Assembly: GCF_000699445.3 (NCBI RefSeq)
Contig: NC_067196.1
Span: forward strand, 32,074,616 to 32,138,615
DNA length: 64,000 nucleotides
Origin: Schistosoma haematobium
Lineage: Eukaryota > Platyhelminthes > Trematoda > Strigeidida > Schistosomatidae
Direction: 5' to 3'
Shown: one piece after another, positions 13,101 to 29,994 of the stretch
How the letters are laid out: each line of letters opens with the position of its first letter
How positions within the stretch are numbered: position 1 is the stretch's first letter
Program-made: the position numbers and the translations under genes
The notes under the pieces: model-generated
What the model was told of the DNA's origin: nothing
Database searches by the model: none
Seen by the model: the letters and a program-made list of their open reading frames with translations, nothing else

Positions 13101-13297
13101 ATTGAAAATGTGACATTCTCAGGTATACTTTCAACTAAAACAACATGACATTCATTATCACTTGTAAGCAATTCCATATCTGATTCATTGTGCATTAAAT
13201 ATTGGGATACACTGCAACTTGGATAGTTTACATTTGACAAACATTTACAAATTAAGCAAAATAAGGTTAAAATAATCGATGCCCAACTGAAAGGCAT
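3520..13297 (-). CDS. PLD3: PLD3-like phospholipase D family protein, 5' five exons (partial)
   Basis: Exons on the minus strand: 13297-12965, 7214-7103, 6260-6130, 5462-5262 and 3668-3520. All junctions are GT-AG and phases agree, giving 308 codons plus two bases. Exon 1 begins with a hydrophobic signal/anchor segment (residues 5-20), then [12 protein letters not shown] and DIASFYW-like IASFYWSL, as in PLD3/PLD4. Exon 3 holds the first catalytic HKD motif, HTKLWSVD (H167, K169, D174), followed by GSANMDWRS. Exon 4 has VKELGV and exon 5 has YISVMNFLP. Vertebrate PLD3 is about 490 residues; the half with the second HKD is absent and most likely lies left of position 1. PLD3/4 proteins are endolysosomal single-stranded-nucleic-acid exonucleases; that role here is inferred from family. 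A good acceptor (tttttaatttcag) just before the ATG suggests a spliced 5' UTR. Intron 1 carries a nearly full RTE element, intron 2 a hammerhead SINE. Confidence 0.88.
3953..4365. repeat. LTR-like dispersed repeat, copy 1
   Basis: About 413 bases starting TGATTGTTA and ending CACTACA (TG...CA, LTR-like) match a diverged second copy at 14235-14612. Shared blocks include 'cggaattaaataagtcaaat', 'gtgactcaag' and 'cgacactac'. A clear target duplication is not visible (TGAT versus TGTA). This copy contains the (AT)n run. It lies in intron 4 of the PLD3-like gene. It could be a solo LTR of an unnamed element. Confidence 0.5.
4139..4171. repeat. (AT)n microsatellite
   Basis: An uninterrupted AT dinucleotide run of about 33 bases lies within the LTR-like repeat. 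The sister copy at 14.4 kb has no such expansion, so it grew after the two copies separated. Confidence 0.95.
6830..7020 (+). repeat. tRNA-like SINE with embedded hammerhead ribozyme (type II)
   Basis: The repeat starts near 'ggatgccggctcagtgg'. It has a pol III A box (TGGTTTAGTGG, 6840-6850) and a B box (GCTTCGAACCCC, 6884-6895), followed by a hammerhead motif (6919-6964) and the family tail 'ccatggtggtctagcttcaa' (near 6976). This organisation is that of the schistosome Sm-alpha class of ribozyme-bearing SINE-like repeats, although the sequence differs from the Sm-alpha-like copies at 53-55 kb. It lies in intron 2 of the PLD3-like gene, antisense to it. Related copies lie at about 50.9, 51.5, 54.0, 59.7 and 63.3 kb. 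Confidence 0.85.
6919..6964 (+). ncRNA. Hammerhead ribozyme, intact core
   Basis: Stem I is GCACTG (6919-6924) pairing with CAGTGC (6959-6964), six perfect pairs. The CTGAGGA core is at 6925-6931, stem II is GTCC/GGAC (6932-6935 and 6943-6946), and GAAA is at 6947-6950. Stem III, ACGG/CCGT, has essentially no loop and is followed by the GTC cleavage triplet, so the predicted cut is after 6958. Every invariant core base I can check (CUGANGA, GAAA, NUH) is present. A loopless stem III is typical of schistosome hammerheads that act as dimers. Activity is inferred. Confidence 0.85.
7847..8352 (+). repeat. RTE 5' UTR monomer 1
   Basis: About 500 bases beginning 'ccaaaatgtcctgatacg' and including 'cactgattcaaaacaaatgg' and 'ggtcaccggctaccatg'. 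The same blocks recur in order in the next monomer, at 846-1135, and inverted at 22759-23180 and 25289-25690. It presumably carries the element promoter. Its reverse strand keeps an open frame starting [11 protein letters not shown] (8059-7844). Confidence 0.8.
8353..8760 (+). repeat. RTE 5' UTR monomer 2 (element-proximal)
   Basis: A second, diverged monomer in direct tandem begins 'ccccaaatgccctggtatgg'. It contains 'cagggaagtcctactcactg' and 'ggtcaccggctaccatggga' and leads into the endonuclease frame near 8990. Tandem 5' monomers are known as promoter repeats in some other LINEs. Confidence 0.75.
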
Positions 13298-13429
13298 TTC
13301 TGATTAGCTGAAATTAAAAATATTTGAAACAAAGTTATATTATGATAGGAGTTTCATCTGTACTTGACGTGCGGATATCTCATCTAGGCTACAAGTGAAG
13401 TAAATCGGAATAAACCAACCGAGTTTTCT

Positions 13430-14000
13430 GAATACGTGTTGAGATTTTATCGAACACCAACTCGTCAGAGCTGATGAGACTATCAAGCCAAGTGATGTGG
13501 TCGACTTCCTCAACTACTTCATTCACTATCGTCATGTAGGTGGTTGACGACGAGCAATCCTAGAGCAAAATTTTGCATTTAGAGGGAGAGAAACACACAT
13601 CAGCCATGTTTGTATTATTGCTTAAGATAGTCATATGACTCCGCATTTTTTCAGCGTCTTCATCAAACAGAACTGTACTATCTGCACATTCTAAATCACA
13701 ATGTGAATCTCCTGAGAGAATAATTCCTTAAAAGTTGAACGTCATGGCTAGAAAAATGTTTATGACAAAGTTAAATAAGTATGGAGAAAGTAGATGATCC
13801 TGTCGAACGCCACTTGAAGTTGACAATTCTGATAACGGCCCACTATAAGCTCCAACTTAGCCAATAATATAGTATAGTAGAAAGGTTGTACGACCTTAAT
13901 GTACACGTTTGGAACACCTATTGATGACAGATACTACCATAAAACCTGTCGATTCACGGAATCGAACATTGCCTTAAAGACAAGAAATATAATTATGGTC
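13430..14000 (-). mobile_element. Old RTE-type reverse transcriptase fragment
   Basis: The sequence is colinear with the minus-strand RTE family B copy at about 26750-27290; the block 'ttgcattt agagggagagaa' occurs at about 13576 and 26891. It corresponds to the RT palm and thumb region. Many stops interrupt all frames. It lies just upstream of the PLD3-like start codon. Confidence 0.75.
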
Positions 14001-14234
14001 GAGAGTCTGTCCCAGAACCTGACAAAAGACAAATTTCGAGAAACATCTTTTTCATCAGAGTTGAACTTATACAATAAAGTTGAGATGAATATCCATAATT
14101 TTCAATTTCAGTTAGGACAGCAGTAAGAGTGAACGTTGTGGTGGCCCGTTATTTAATCGTCATTTAGATCGAACGATGTCGAAAGCGCTCTCCATTTTAA
14201 TGGCCCGAGATATGACTCCAGTATATTGTATGAA

Positions 14235-14612
14235 TGATTGTTATCGCCTATCCTCGCATATAATCATCGACTTAAATCGCGTTAGTCAATAACGGAATTA
14301 AATAAGTCAAATAACGAGAATGGACTTGTGAATACATATATTTTGTATATAGAGCGAATGGAATAGAGAGAAGAGAAACGACGCAGAGTGGAGATGGCTG
14401 GTAAGCCAACTCACCTTTTTATCAAGCGTTAATCAATATTTATAGTTACACAAAAGTAAGTTACAGACATGTGATGAGTAATGGGATAAGAAATGCACAC
14501 ACACCTACGCGCTCATAGAAAAACAGTCAATATTGATAATCGAATAAATAACAAGGTCAGAATGTGACTCAAGTAGAATGAATATGGGCTTAACATAATA
14601 ACCGACACTACG
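14235..14612. repeat. LTR-like dispersed repeat, copy 2
   Basis: This is a diverged copy of 3953-4365, about 378 bases, starting TGATTGTTA and ending in CACTAC. The AT run of copy 1 is replaced by 'aatatttatagttac'. No coding content is seen. Confidence 0.5.
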
Positions 14613-14914
14613 TCTTTTCATTCCATTAAATGGTAGTCATGTTTCTATGACTCAACTGAGCTCAAAAATATTAACTTATTCACAGGAATACTTGCGTTCC
14701 GAAGCGAAAGCATAGTTATCATTCGTAGTTCGATTTCACCTAGTTATATCACTTTCACATTAGAGTGAGAATTTTACAAACATTTTTTAATTCACCCTAT
14801 CCATATACAATTAGACCAAGTAACCGATCTGAAGTGATGTTAATCTGAACGATTGAGTGCGATTCCAATGAACTCTACATTAAATGAGATGACCGTCCGT
14901 AGCATACACTAATT

Positions 14915-14985
14915 TATTTATTTGAACACATAAATATTGGTACAAGAGGGCACCAAATATATATGCGCCACATATACAATAATCA
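14915..14985 (-). mobile_element. Short 3'-end remnant of the RTE/SR2-like family
   Basis: The sequence 'atttatttatttgaacacat' followed by 'ggtacaagagggcaccaaat' is the reverse complement of the 3' end seen at 3380-3440 and 12200-12250. It is a severely 5'-truncated insertion. Confidence 0.75.
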
Positions 14986-16205
14986 ATACTACCGATAAGT
15001 ATAGTTGATTACCAGCTATGTATCATTGAGTATAACCACAATATGACGCTACAATAATGCTAGCATTTTTTAAAAAAATCATGCTATTCACCCACCTCCA
15101 GTGATACCACCAAGTATGAACTAGAATAGTCATTGAAAATGGTTAACATTATAAGTCATTGTAGATGTTGATATTTATTTGATTGGTCTAAAACTCTAAA
15201 GGTTTGAATAACCAACCAAAACTTTAGTTGCAATTCAGACGTTTATTTGATTTGTTGACTTAAAATATTTAAGAATACGGTTTATTATGGTTTGACCTTG
15301 ACCTCTCATCATAGATTAACACATGGTTCACACAAGGTAATACTTTAATGCTTCAAATCATGGGAATAAACAAAATCTATGACCATGTAAGGTGTTCTTA
15401 CAAGTCATTGAATGGACTCATTGATATAATTAAACTCAATGGCGTGAGATGGAGTTACTGTTATCTAGAGAGAAAAATAAGGAATTTTTGATTATTTTTT
15501 TGTCAAGATTGACACCTTAAGTAAGTTATTAATAAATGGTAGTAGTAATGTTATTTTTTCTCTTTCATTTCAAATGGTTTACACTTTATCCATTTAAAAT
15601 ATTTCTGATAATAATTTGTACTAAGAGTATTTATATCTAAATATGTGAATAAATGAAATGTTTATCACTATTGAAAAGTGCATTCACTAAGCAGTCCATC
15701 AAACCATAAGAAATTCGAGGAATATAATTTGGTTTCGTAATCTTGCTTATCGGCTTATACATTATAAAAGGAATGTGAAAGAGAATAAGAACAAAGATTG
15801 ATACAGAATTCATTTTATTTCGTTGGGATCTCATCAACTATTTACAAACTATAATATTGAGAAATAACGTTATTACAGATATTGACATGCTTATACATAC
15901 GAGGGTGATTAAAGATAAATATGTGTGTCATGATGTAATGAAGATTCCAGTGGAGTTAATAAGTCCATAAGAATTTTGTTTCGAATAAATAGAAATCGGG
16001 AAGGAAATTACCAGAACATTGAATTAGTGATTAGAAATCATGGAGTTAGCATAGATTAGATGATTGTGTAATGAAGCAAATGAAAACGGATTCATGGTAA
16101 TAAGGATAGATATGAATTGAAATCAGTCAGTTATGAATAAAAGAAAAATGACAATTTCAGAGAGTTGAAATATGAATGATGTAATAAATAAAAAGGGGGG
16201 TAATA
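14986..16205. other. No recognised feature
   Basis: AT-rich sequence. A minus-strand frame of 66 codons (15837-15637) contains a hydrophobic stretch at residues 11-28 after an internal Met, so a small secreted or membrane peptide is conceivable. Nothing else supports it. Confidence 0.3.
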
Positions 16206-17160
16206 TTACCAGGGTAAAGAAAGATTTATTACTGCCTCTTGGATACATAGATCTGGTTTCGGACGATTGATCGCTATCTCTTCGGCAAATTTGAAAAGAC
16301 TGGAGTTTGATTGTTTGTTAATCACCTTGAAGGACTTCATTGTATTGACTTGATGTCCTGTGTCAACAAGATATCTTGCGATGGCATTGCTGAACGCTTT
16401 TAACCCATTTGATCTTAAACTTTTCGGAATATGTTCTTTGAATCAGACGTAGACTCTCCTTTCTGTTCCACCAATGTAACTGCTTTAGCAGATACATGTA
16501 AATTTGTATACACAGTCAGTGCTAATATGAAATGGATACCTATCGACCTTTGATTGTGCTAAAGTACATGTTATTTTGGATAGTACAATCAGTTCAGCTG
16601 CAGGATAAATTCTTGTCCATGCAGTTTTTAGTCTCATATTGATTGATCCTGTGATATCATAACCTTTGAATGTAAGTTGAATAAAAATAGGTTTTATATT
16701 TGATGTAGTTTCTTTGGGTTTTTATCCTCACGTTTTCCATGTTTCTCCATAAATTTCGGTGGGTATTCCTTATTTTTCAAACATTTTTTAAACATTCATT
16801 ACTTCCTCTTCGGTAGTACATACTTTTCTCTGTTCTCTGAAACAGTGTTTTAACAAGTACCTTTTTGTGACTGATTGGACGAAAGCTATCGAAATTGAAA
16901 TAAATCTCATTCCATATGTTTTTCTTATAAACTGAACGTTCAACTGTGCCATCTTTCGTTTTATTGCAATATCGAGAAAATGAAACTTGTTTTCATTTTC
17001 TTGTTCCATAGTAAACTGGATATTTGGATGGGCTTTGTTGGAGAGTTTTAGCCGATTTGTTGCATGTTGTTGATTATTATGTACAATGAAGGTATCATCA
17101 ACATACCTCGAATGATACATCAATCGCTCCTTTGAGCTTGATACTTTCGAGATTAACCAT
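16206..17160 (-). mobile_element. Penelope-like element fragment (RT end plus GIY-YIG endonuclease)
   Basis: Minus-strand sequence from about 17123 encodes RYVDDTFIVHN (the RT catalytic YVDD) and HFLDI. After a broken stretch comes CVYKFTC...SYIGGTERRVYV..FKEH (about 16560-16430), which matches the GIY-YIG endonuclease of Penelope-like elements. The C-terminus ends ...INLSLPW at a TAA (16208-16206). The frame is broken in several places. Flanking sequence to about 17280 is shared, inverted, with about 29995-30125. Confidence 0.85.
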
Positions 17161-17654
17161 GAATAGTATACTCCAGTTTTGTATACAAGTGGCTAGCCTC
17201 TCCATAAAAGAGACAGTGAGCTGTTGGAAAAGGTTCAAAGAACCGCAACTAAGCCAATTCTTCTGAATATGTCTTCGGAAGAAACTGTTGCCACGTGTAG
17301 AGGTATGGGATTCTACTTATAAGTAGTTGAGAAAGAGTAAATTCCGAGCTTTCCAGAGTTTCTGAAAGACAGGAAAATATAGGGAATATTCGATTCCAAT
17401 TTCATTGCTATGTTATCTGTGAGTTGCAGATAAATGATCTTGGCCAATTCAATAGTTTAATGAATAATTTTTTGTAAAAAGTGAGACGTTGCCTAATACC
17501 GATGTTCAGAGACCTATTGATGTACACTTTTAATGCGTTAAATATTCATATTTCCTTGATACAGGAGATTTGTAGAAACTATTCACATCATAGTTTACAT
17601 CACGTACTAACTTTAATTAGTCAGTGAAATAAAGATTTCTTCCTTCAGTTATAC

Positions 17655-18062
17655 TGTAGCGTGGTGTCGAGTTGAGATTAACTATGAACACCGCTACCAA
17701 GAAACACGTGCCAAGCGAATCAGAAGGCGTAGGTTGAACGTAACCAAAGAAACCCATAAAATCCCCGAGAAGCCAAATACCAGAAGGCAATTAATGGACC
17801 AAGTCGAGTTATATTTGCTGGCGATCTCGTGGCATCGAGAGGATACCGAGATCGTGCCAGGATACAAGCTTGGTTACAGAACGTAACCGAATTCGCGCGA
17901 AGTTACAATCGAAGTGTAAGTATAAGAATAGAAGCGCAAAATAGCTGTCATTAGCACATTTAAACAAAAGCACGTTGAAACAAACACTGGTACAGTTGGT
18001 TATAATAATAATTGTTTCTATTAAACCAGTCGTGTTCTCGTGATAAATGATGAGTCACTACA
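17655..18062 (+). repeat. Solo LTR with ATAC target-site duplication
   Basis: A 408-bp block begins TGTAGCGTGG and ends GAGTCACTACA. It is flanked directly by ATAC on both sides (17651-17654 and 18063-18066). TG...CA ends plus a 4-bp duplication are diagnostic of an LTR left by recombination between the LTRs of a Ty3/gypsy-type element. No internal region remains. It differs in sequence from the 320-bp LTRs at 34907 and 39447. Confidence 0.8.
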
Positions 18063-18066
18063 ATAC

Positions 18067-20105
18067 TACTGTCATTCATTTTTAGTGAGGACACTTTATT
18101 AATGAATTAAATTTAATAAGTGCGTACTTCCCCTCACACTGTTTTGTATCAGAGTAACCGATAACTGTGAAATTTTAGACTAAAGTAATTGTACAGCTAA
18201 ATACCTATATGACTAAGCAACTAGACATCTGTGTGGTAAAAGGCAGAACCATTGGTCTAAAATTTGAATTAAATTAAAGATAATTGTCCATTTTTAACAA
18301 AACATCTCAAGATAAATTGATTATAAAATACTTATCAGACAGTAAATAATTAATTTTTGGGTATATGCAAAGCATGAGCAAATAACAACTGATAGAAAAT
18401 TCTTCATTAAGATAGCTAAAGTTAATTGATATATGGAACACATAGCTATGATTGTAAATTCAACAATTAAACTCTATTATTTTGTCCGTCTTTAAAATCC
18501 CACTCATTCTGTACATTTCTTTGTTACAGATTGTAAAACATTTTGTGTAAATTGCATTGTTGGATATCTTATGCGAGTTCAAACCCTTAGTTGTTTACCA
18601 CTCATTTACATATTTCCGACTCAGTTTCTTATTCTCATAAACATTTCTCTAGTGTTTTTAGAGTGTGATCTATCTACCTCATTTTAATTTATATACTGCA
18701 TCGAAGACCTGAAATTATTGTATTTGAGATTGTAAATCTATGAAGATTTGAAACTTTCTGAAACGTATTGATCCTGAAAATTCAAATGACGTAGCACATA
18801 TACATATGATTGTATCTTTATACCTGTTATGACCTTGATCTGTCTACTCTAGATTAAGACCTTGACGCAATAGGCTGGCCGGTTTAACCTTGAGGCTAGT
18901 ACGCGTGAGTTCGAGGTGGGGTAGAGAGAAGAAAACTATTCTAGCACGTGATTGGCTTGGAAGCACGGTAATGGAGACGACAAGACAGCTGGAACACTAT
19001 TGACTCTACTGCGATATCCTGATTTCCTGTGAAATCTCTGAATTCAGATTAGTGCAAAAAGGTACATGAATAAATAGGTGATTTACCCGACCACAACGTA
19101 CAATAATTTGGGAAAATACAATTATGTCCAAAACTGGGAATTAGAGTAGAAAATAAGGTGCAAAATATTATGTTTAAATTACAATAGTTTCGGAACAAAA
19201 AGGGGTATGGCAATGAATGGCACATCGAATGAAAGCTCATGTTCTGTAGAATAAAATAGGGACAAAAATAGATGTCAGTGTTTTACAAGCTTTGAATAAA
19301 ATGAAATAACGTCCCGAAAAATAGCTTTCGTAATTTGTTAGGGCTTCTTGTTTCCCTGTTCACATCAATACCAGACAGCTATGAATTATTCCAGACTCTT
19401 GATATGAAATCTTCAATGTGAATCGCTCCAGTACATAACACTCACTCACTAAATGAGCGAAAAAGTGGTCGGAAGCAGTCGGCACGACAAATTTCGTGAT
19501 CAGTGAATACATTTAGGATAACTTAAACCTGTAAACTTACTGAGTTTCCTCGTCAAACCACGTGTTCTGTTGAGTTTTTTATGAGCTTTTAGGTGGGTTT
19601 TATCCGCGTCTTTTTTCCAGTTTTGTCTTTTCCAGTTGAAGGAATTTAAGAATTCTTGGAGCTATTACATTTCCTTTATATGTAATATGACTAAATTCGA
19701 AAAATCATGTTTGATCAATATGTCTTCTACCTATAGTTTCATCACCCATGTCAGCGATTTAGTATTCAATTCCTAAAAACTTTGATCGGTATCCACCTAA
19801 AAGAATATCATATCTGATGTATCTATACATTGTAATTGGGTTTTTAAATAATATAACGGGGCTGTTCATTGTTATAATATTTATTTTACTACTGTAAAAG
19901 TAATGTATTCTTGAGTGCTGAAATCTGTCGACTTAATTCCAGAGTTTACGATGACACAGTTTGCATGTATAATAGGTATGCAGATTAACCGTAAGAGAGG
20001 TGCTTACAATCATGAAGAGCGGAAATGACCGTTATGTCTTTGCATACTAACTAGTTTTGAAATCAATCAAACCTTTTGGGTTAGTGAAATACCGAACATT
20101 TCAAG
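18067..20105. other. No recognised feature
   Basis: AT-rich sequence without coding signal. Around 18880-18920 a weak B-box-like 'gagttcgaggtgg' follows 'ggctggccggtttaa', but the pair is too poor to call a SINE. Confidence 0.3.
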
Positions 20106-20940
20106 AACATTAAAATTAAAACACGAACTTCAACGAAGAGATCTCTTTTCAACGAATTTATTATTAAGCTGTACAATCGTATATATATGAAAATTTTGTT
20201 TTTGTAAAAGTACTAATTCCGTGAGGAAATGTGAACACAATTAACCAAGATTACGTAATAGAAAGATAATACTTGATTACGTAATACGAATGATAACAAT
20301 AGATTTAGTGAATATAATAAGATGATTAAAATGTTTTTGTTATAATAATTAAAGGTCATAGAGGTGGAGAAATAAATAAGGTGATATGATGAGCATTTAC
20401 GAATAAAATAGTGAGAATATAAGACATAAGTAAAGGGGGAATGCAGAAATAATAATAATAATAGGATAATCAAAATAATTAAGGCCAAGGTAACGATAAC
20501 GATAAGACGTACTTCTTTTGTACGCATAGTTCTGGTTTAAGCTCCTGGATGGTAAGAGCTATGTTGTTAAAATCAATATACTCAGTTATATAACATATCG
20601 TTTCCGTTAAAGGTACGTTGGTGAACAAAGAGTTAACGTCAAGCGAGATCATGTGTTTTTCGTTGTTGTTAGACAATTTTTATTACGTCTGATGTTCGAT
20701 CACCTTTAAATTCCAGACTTATATAAAGGTTTTTCTTCGGGACGGAACAACTAGATTTCTTGTCGCAACTACTTCTCTTCGTATTCTTTTTTATGAACAT
20801 TTCTGGGTAACCATTTTTCGCCAAGGCTTTCTTGAGGAATGCGAGTTCTTCGTTAATGCATTCCGTACTGCATATCTGATGTATTTCGATAACATAAAGA
20901 ATGGATGAAGTTTCTCTTTCTACTTAACGTAACCCAGCTG
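20106..20940 (-). mobile_element. Penelope-like element copy, minus arm of inverted repeat
   Basis: The minus strand encodes SLDVNSLFTNVPLTETICYI, the conserved Penelope RT block, joined directly to LCVQKKYVLSLSLPWP, the extreme C-terminus. The catalytic RT core and endonuclease are therefore missing between the two. The arm 20106-20658 is the reverse complement of 21291-21843. Sequence up to about 20940 contains further Penelope-like blocks (KKNLYISLEFKGD). Confidence 0.8.
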
Positions 20941-21180
20941 TAGAAGTTGGTTAGCTGGCTATTCCACGATTAGAAGAACATTTAACGCAGCTAAACTGTG
21001 AATAACCTTCACTAGTAAGAACTTATTTTCTGTATCCATAAAAGATAAGCTCCCGCTTCTGGTCGCCTCTATGCGATCCCATTCCTTCGTTTATACATTT
21101 AATTATTGAAACTGAACTGGACATTACAAGTACAACGTAACAATAGTTCTTTCAAGTGTTCAGTCGGCAAACCTAGATCA

Positions 21181-21843
21181 CCAAATGGTTAGCTGAAAAA
21201 TTGGAACCTGTTAGAAGGCAAGTATCTAAATATTCTATTCATGATACCTTGCAATTTATTGATCGTATTAAGGACGTTAATACTTCCGGGAAACACATGT
21301 TCTCGCTTGACGTTAACTCTTTGTTCACCAACGTACCTTTAACGGAAACGATATGTTATATAACTGAGTATATTGATTTTAACAACATAGCTCTTACCAT
21401 CCAGGAGCTTAAACCAGAACTATGCGTACAAAAGAAGTACGTCTTATCGTTATCGTTACCTTGGCCTTAATTATTTTGATTATCCTATTATTATTATTAT
21501 TTCTGCATTCCCCCTTTACTTATGTCTTATATTCTCACTATTTTATTCGTAAATGCTCATCATATCACCTTATTTATTTCTCCACCTCTATGACCTTTAA
21601 TTATTATAACAAAAACATTTTAATCATCTTATTATATTCACTAAATCTATTGTTATCATTCGTATTACGTAATCAAGTATTATCTTTCTATTACGTAATC
21701 TTGGTTAATTGTGTTCACATTTCCTCACGGAATTAGTACTTTTACAAAAACAAAATTTTCATATATATACGATTGTACAGCTTAATAATAAATTCGTTGA
21801 AAAGAGATCTCTTCGTTGAAGTTCGTGTTTTAATTTTAATGTT
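21181..21843 (+). mobile_element. Penelope-like element copy, plus arm of inverted repeat
   Basis: It encodes WLAEKLEPVRRQVSKYSIHD, then the SLDVNSLFTNVPLTETI block and the same deletion junction to LCVQKK...LSLPWP as the minus arm, followed by identical 3' flanking sequence. Within the 553-bp arms I find one mismatch (20649 versus 21300). The shared junction shows that one deleted copy gave rise to the other. Confidence 0.8.
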
Positions 21844-22659
21844 TAAATGGGAATTATCTGTCAATTTCAAGAACAACCCGTGGAGTCGGAAGTTGATGTA
21901 AGATTTTTCTGTAGACTTAGTAGAATGGTGAGCAAAATATGAGTAATTGAATGTCTAGATATAATTGTCGTCCAAATCTTCAATTTCTATGCGATTCAAC
22001 CTACCTATAGTATGAATTAGAAGTATTGAAACTATAACTTCTCCTTTTTTGTCTCGTTTAGTGATCCAAGTATTTGGAAAGTGCATTAGTTTTAAAATCA
22101 GATAAGAAATCGTTGAGTTTTTCCCGAAACATATAGACTTAAAAGTTATTTATACAGTAACAAGTATGCCTCTAATGTTTCCATTCCTTATTTTAATCAA
22201 AACCCTGTTCAGCAGCTCCTCAACAATCATCAGTAGAACGAACGTAGTTTGTTTAATGTTTTCTCGACACTCAATAAGTGGTTTTAAGAACTATTGTTAA
22301 GAATGTGATCTGATAGTAAGGACTTACTTCTTTTATATGTTACTTGAGAAAAGATTTGTCCTACTTAAAATAAGAAAAAATCGACCAACAGCAAGCTTGT
22401 TTCCGGATAATACGATTATGAGAAAAATCCATTTTCTATGGACCTAAGCCTGAAGCATATCTAACATCAAAACTTGCCTTGAAACAAGTACCACTAGTCT
22501 TCAGCAAACGCTGTTGTATACTTAACTTCTGTCTGACGATCAATGTAGACACAGAGCAAGTCTGCAATTAGTACCTGTTAAGAGAACTTCAATGATGAAA
22601 TTTACTGAATATGGCCATACCGCTTTGAAGTGCACATTTGATTGGTTCACAACTAGAGA
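21844..22659. other. No recognised feature
   Basis: No open frame, repeat or RNA gene stands out in this AT-rich stretch. Confidence 0.3.
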
Positions 22660-23180
22660 CTTTATCTTCTATTTATTCAAACATACAAACATTGGTACAA
22701 AGAGGCACCAAACTGATATGAGCCACGTAAATCACCCGTTTTTTGTGAGGGCTGCGATACTGCCGAGGTGCCCAAACTGAAGTGGGTGGTTTTCTTAGGG
22801 GGTCACACCCCGAGCCTTTGACCCAAAGGTCTAATCCATAAGACAGTGGAGAAACGCAAAGAGACGCAGTCCCACGCTAGCCAGTAACCAACATTAGGTT
22901 TATACGCCACTAGTTCCTTCAAGATACTGCAGGCCATGTTCACCATTTGTTTTGAGTCAGTGTTTTCCAACTTTTCTAGGTGGATCTTCTGTACCCAACA
23001 GCCCGGTTAAAGCGTCGGACATCCGCTTTTCGTCCTCTCGATTTCGTAAGCAACACCCCGTCGCGAGAAGGCAGTGAGGACTTCCCTGGCAATGGTTGTA
23101 TGCACGTGGCCATGTGAGAGCATTTTGAGGAAGAGCTGACTCTCCCCACTCTCGGCCGTACCAGGGCATTTGAGGGTTTT
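22660..23180 (-). mobile_element. Mini-RTE: 5' UTR fused to 3' end
   Basis: On the minus strand, one RTE/SR2-like 5' UTR monomer (about 23180-22759) is followed immediately by the last 80-90 bases of the same family (about 22745-22660; 'ggcacc...tggtacaaagagg' and an AT-rich tail). Endonuclease and RT are completely absent. This is a candidate non-autonomous derivative that would need proteins in trans. Confidence 0.75.
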
Positions 23181-24356
23181 ATCTTCAGTTACTTTTATTC
23201 ACCTTGTTCAATTTTGTGGCGAACAGATGATTTCTGAATAGACTGATTTACTGTAACAGCGAAGAGCCTTAAACTGGATTGTCGGAGTCTTCAATTAACA
23301 CCCTGCAATCTAGCACGACAACCCATAGATCAGTGCTAAATTAATGTGTGTGGGACCATTTCAGGCGGGCAGAACAATAATTTGATTGAATCTTACTTAT
23401 GAAGAAACATGTAACATTTCCCACGCCAAGGATTTAACTAAGCTATTGGATTAATGGTCATAACAAATACAAATAAATTAGTCAACGAATGTAACCATAT
23501 ATTCGTAATTGGTGCCAAACCACATGATAGTCATTACACAAGTCCATGTAAGGGATTTATTACCAAGTGTCCCACAAAATCGATTCAAATGTGGAAAATA
23601 AAACTCACTACCCTAATTTGTCACATGTAATTGTCAATCAAAACTGTAGATATTTTTCGTTTGTTCCACCTTTTCCCTAAAAAATTCAGTCATTTCTTAA
23701 TCAGTTGTTTTACGAAAATTGTATAACATATATTGTATATAATGTAAGTTTATTTCCCAAAAATGATTGAGGTCGCTGAAAGCGTATATTATTGCAAAAT
23801 CAGAAAACAAAAGGGTATCACCGATACATGTGATAATAAAACAAAGTTAATAAAAGAAACAGTTAAAAACTATACACAATCCTAACTGGATAATCATGTC
23901 ACACCACATCGGACCATTGGAAATTTAAAAAGATGAAGTTTGTATAAGGCAGAAAGCGTGAAAATTACAAGAAATTCTGACACCGAAGTCGAAAGAAACA
24001 AAAATGAAGATTAAAAACATTAAAATATTACTAATTAAACGGCATATATTGATTAGGATGTTTCAGAACTAGGTATGACCTGTTTTGATTTCATCAATCA
24101 GGAAGCAGGCAAGTGAAGCAAAACTGTCTTTGTGAGAACTACACGAAACATCAGAGAGGCTGGGACAAAAGAATGCCAACATAATATACTAAATTTAAAA
24201 AATGAGACCAGCGAATAAAAACAGTAAGGGCACAATTACTACACGAAGTCAGAACAAAGTTAATAATGCGCTTTCGAATGTAAGTTAGTGAAGCTTGGTC
24301 ATTTTATAGACGCGAAAATAAATAACAAGATATTAAAAGCATACAAAACTGTTATT
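23181..24356. other. Rap1 3' flank, no recognised gene
   Basis: This AT-rich stretch should include the Rap1 3' UTR (minus strand from 24356 leftward). I could not place a confident polyadenylation signal. Confidence 0.35.

Positions 24357-29994
<5,638 letters not shown>

Larger units (their letters stand above)
20106..21843. repeat. 553-bp inverted repeat with 632-bp spacer
   Basis: Arms are 20106-20658 and 21291-21843, with a spacer at 20659-21290. The arms face each other tail-out. The transcribed pair would form a very long hairpin. Confidence 0.92.

Noticed and set aside
13899..14126. 75-codon plus-strand frame
   Set aside because: It is the antisense shadow of a decayed RTE reverse transcriptase fragment.
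15637..15837. Small secreted-peptide-like frame
   Set aside because: There is only a hydrophobic stretch; no signal supports transcription or relatedness to known micro-exon or secreted proteins.
18880..18925. Possible tRNA-like SINE from a B-box-like 'gagttcgaggtgg'
   Set aside because: The A box is poor, the B-box end base is wrong and no repeat copy was seen elsewhere.
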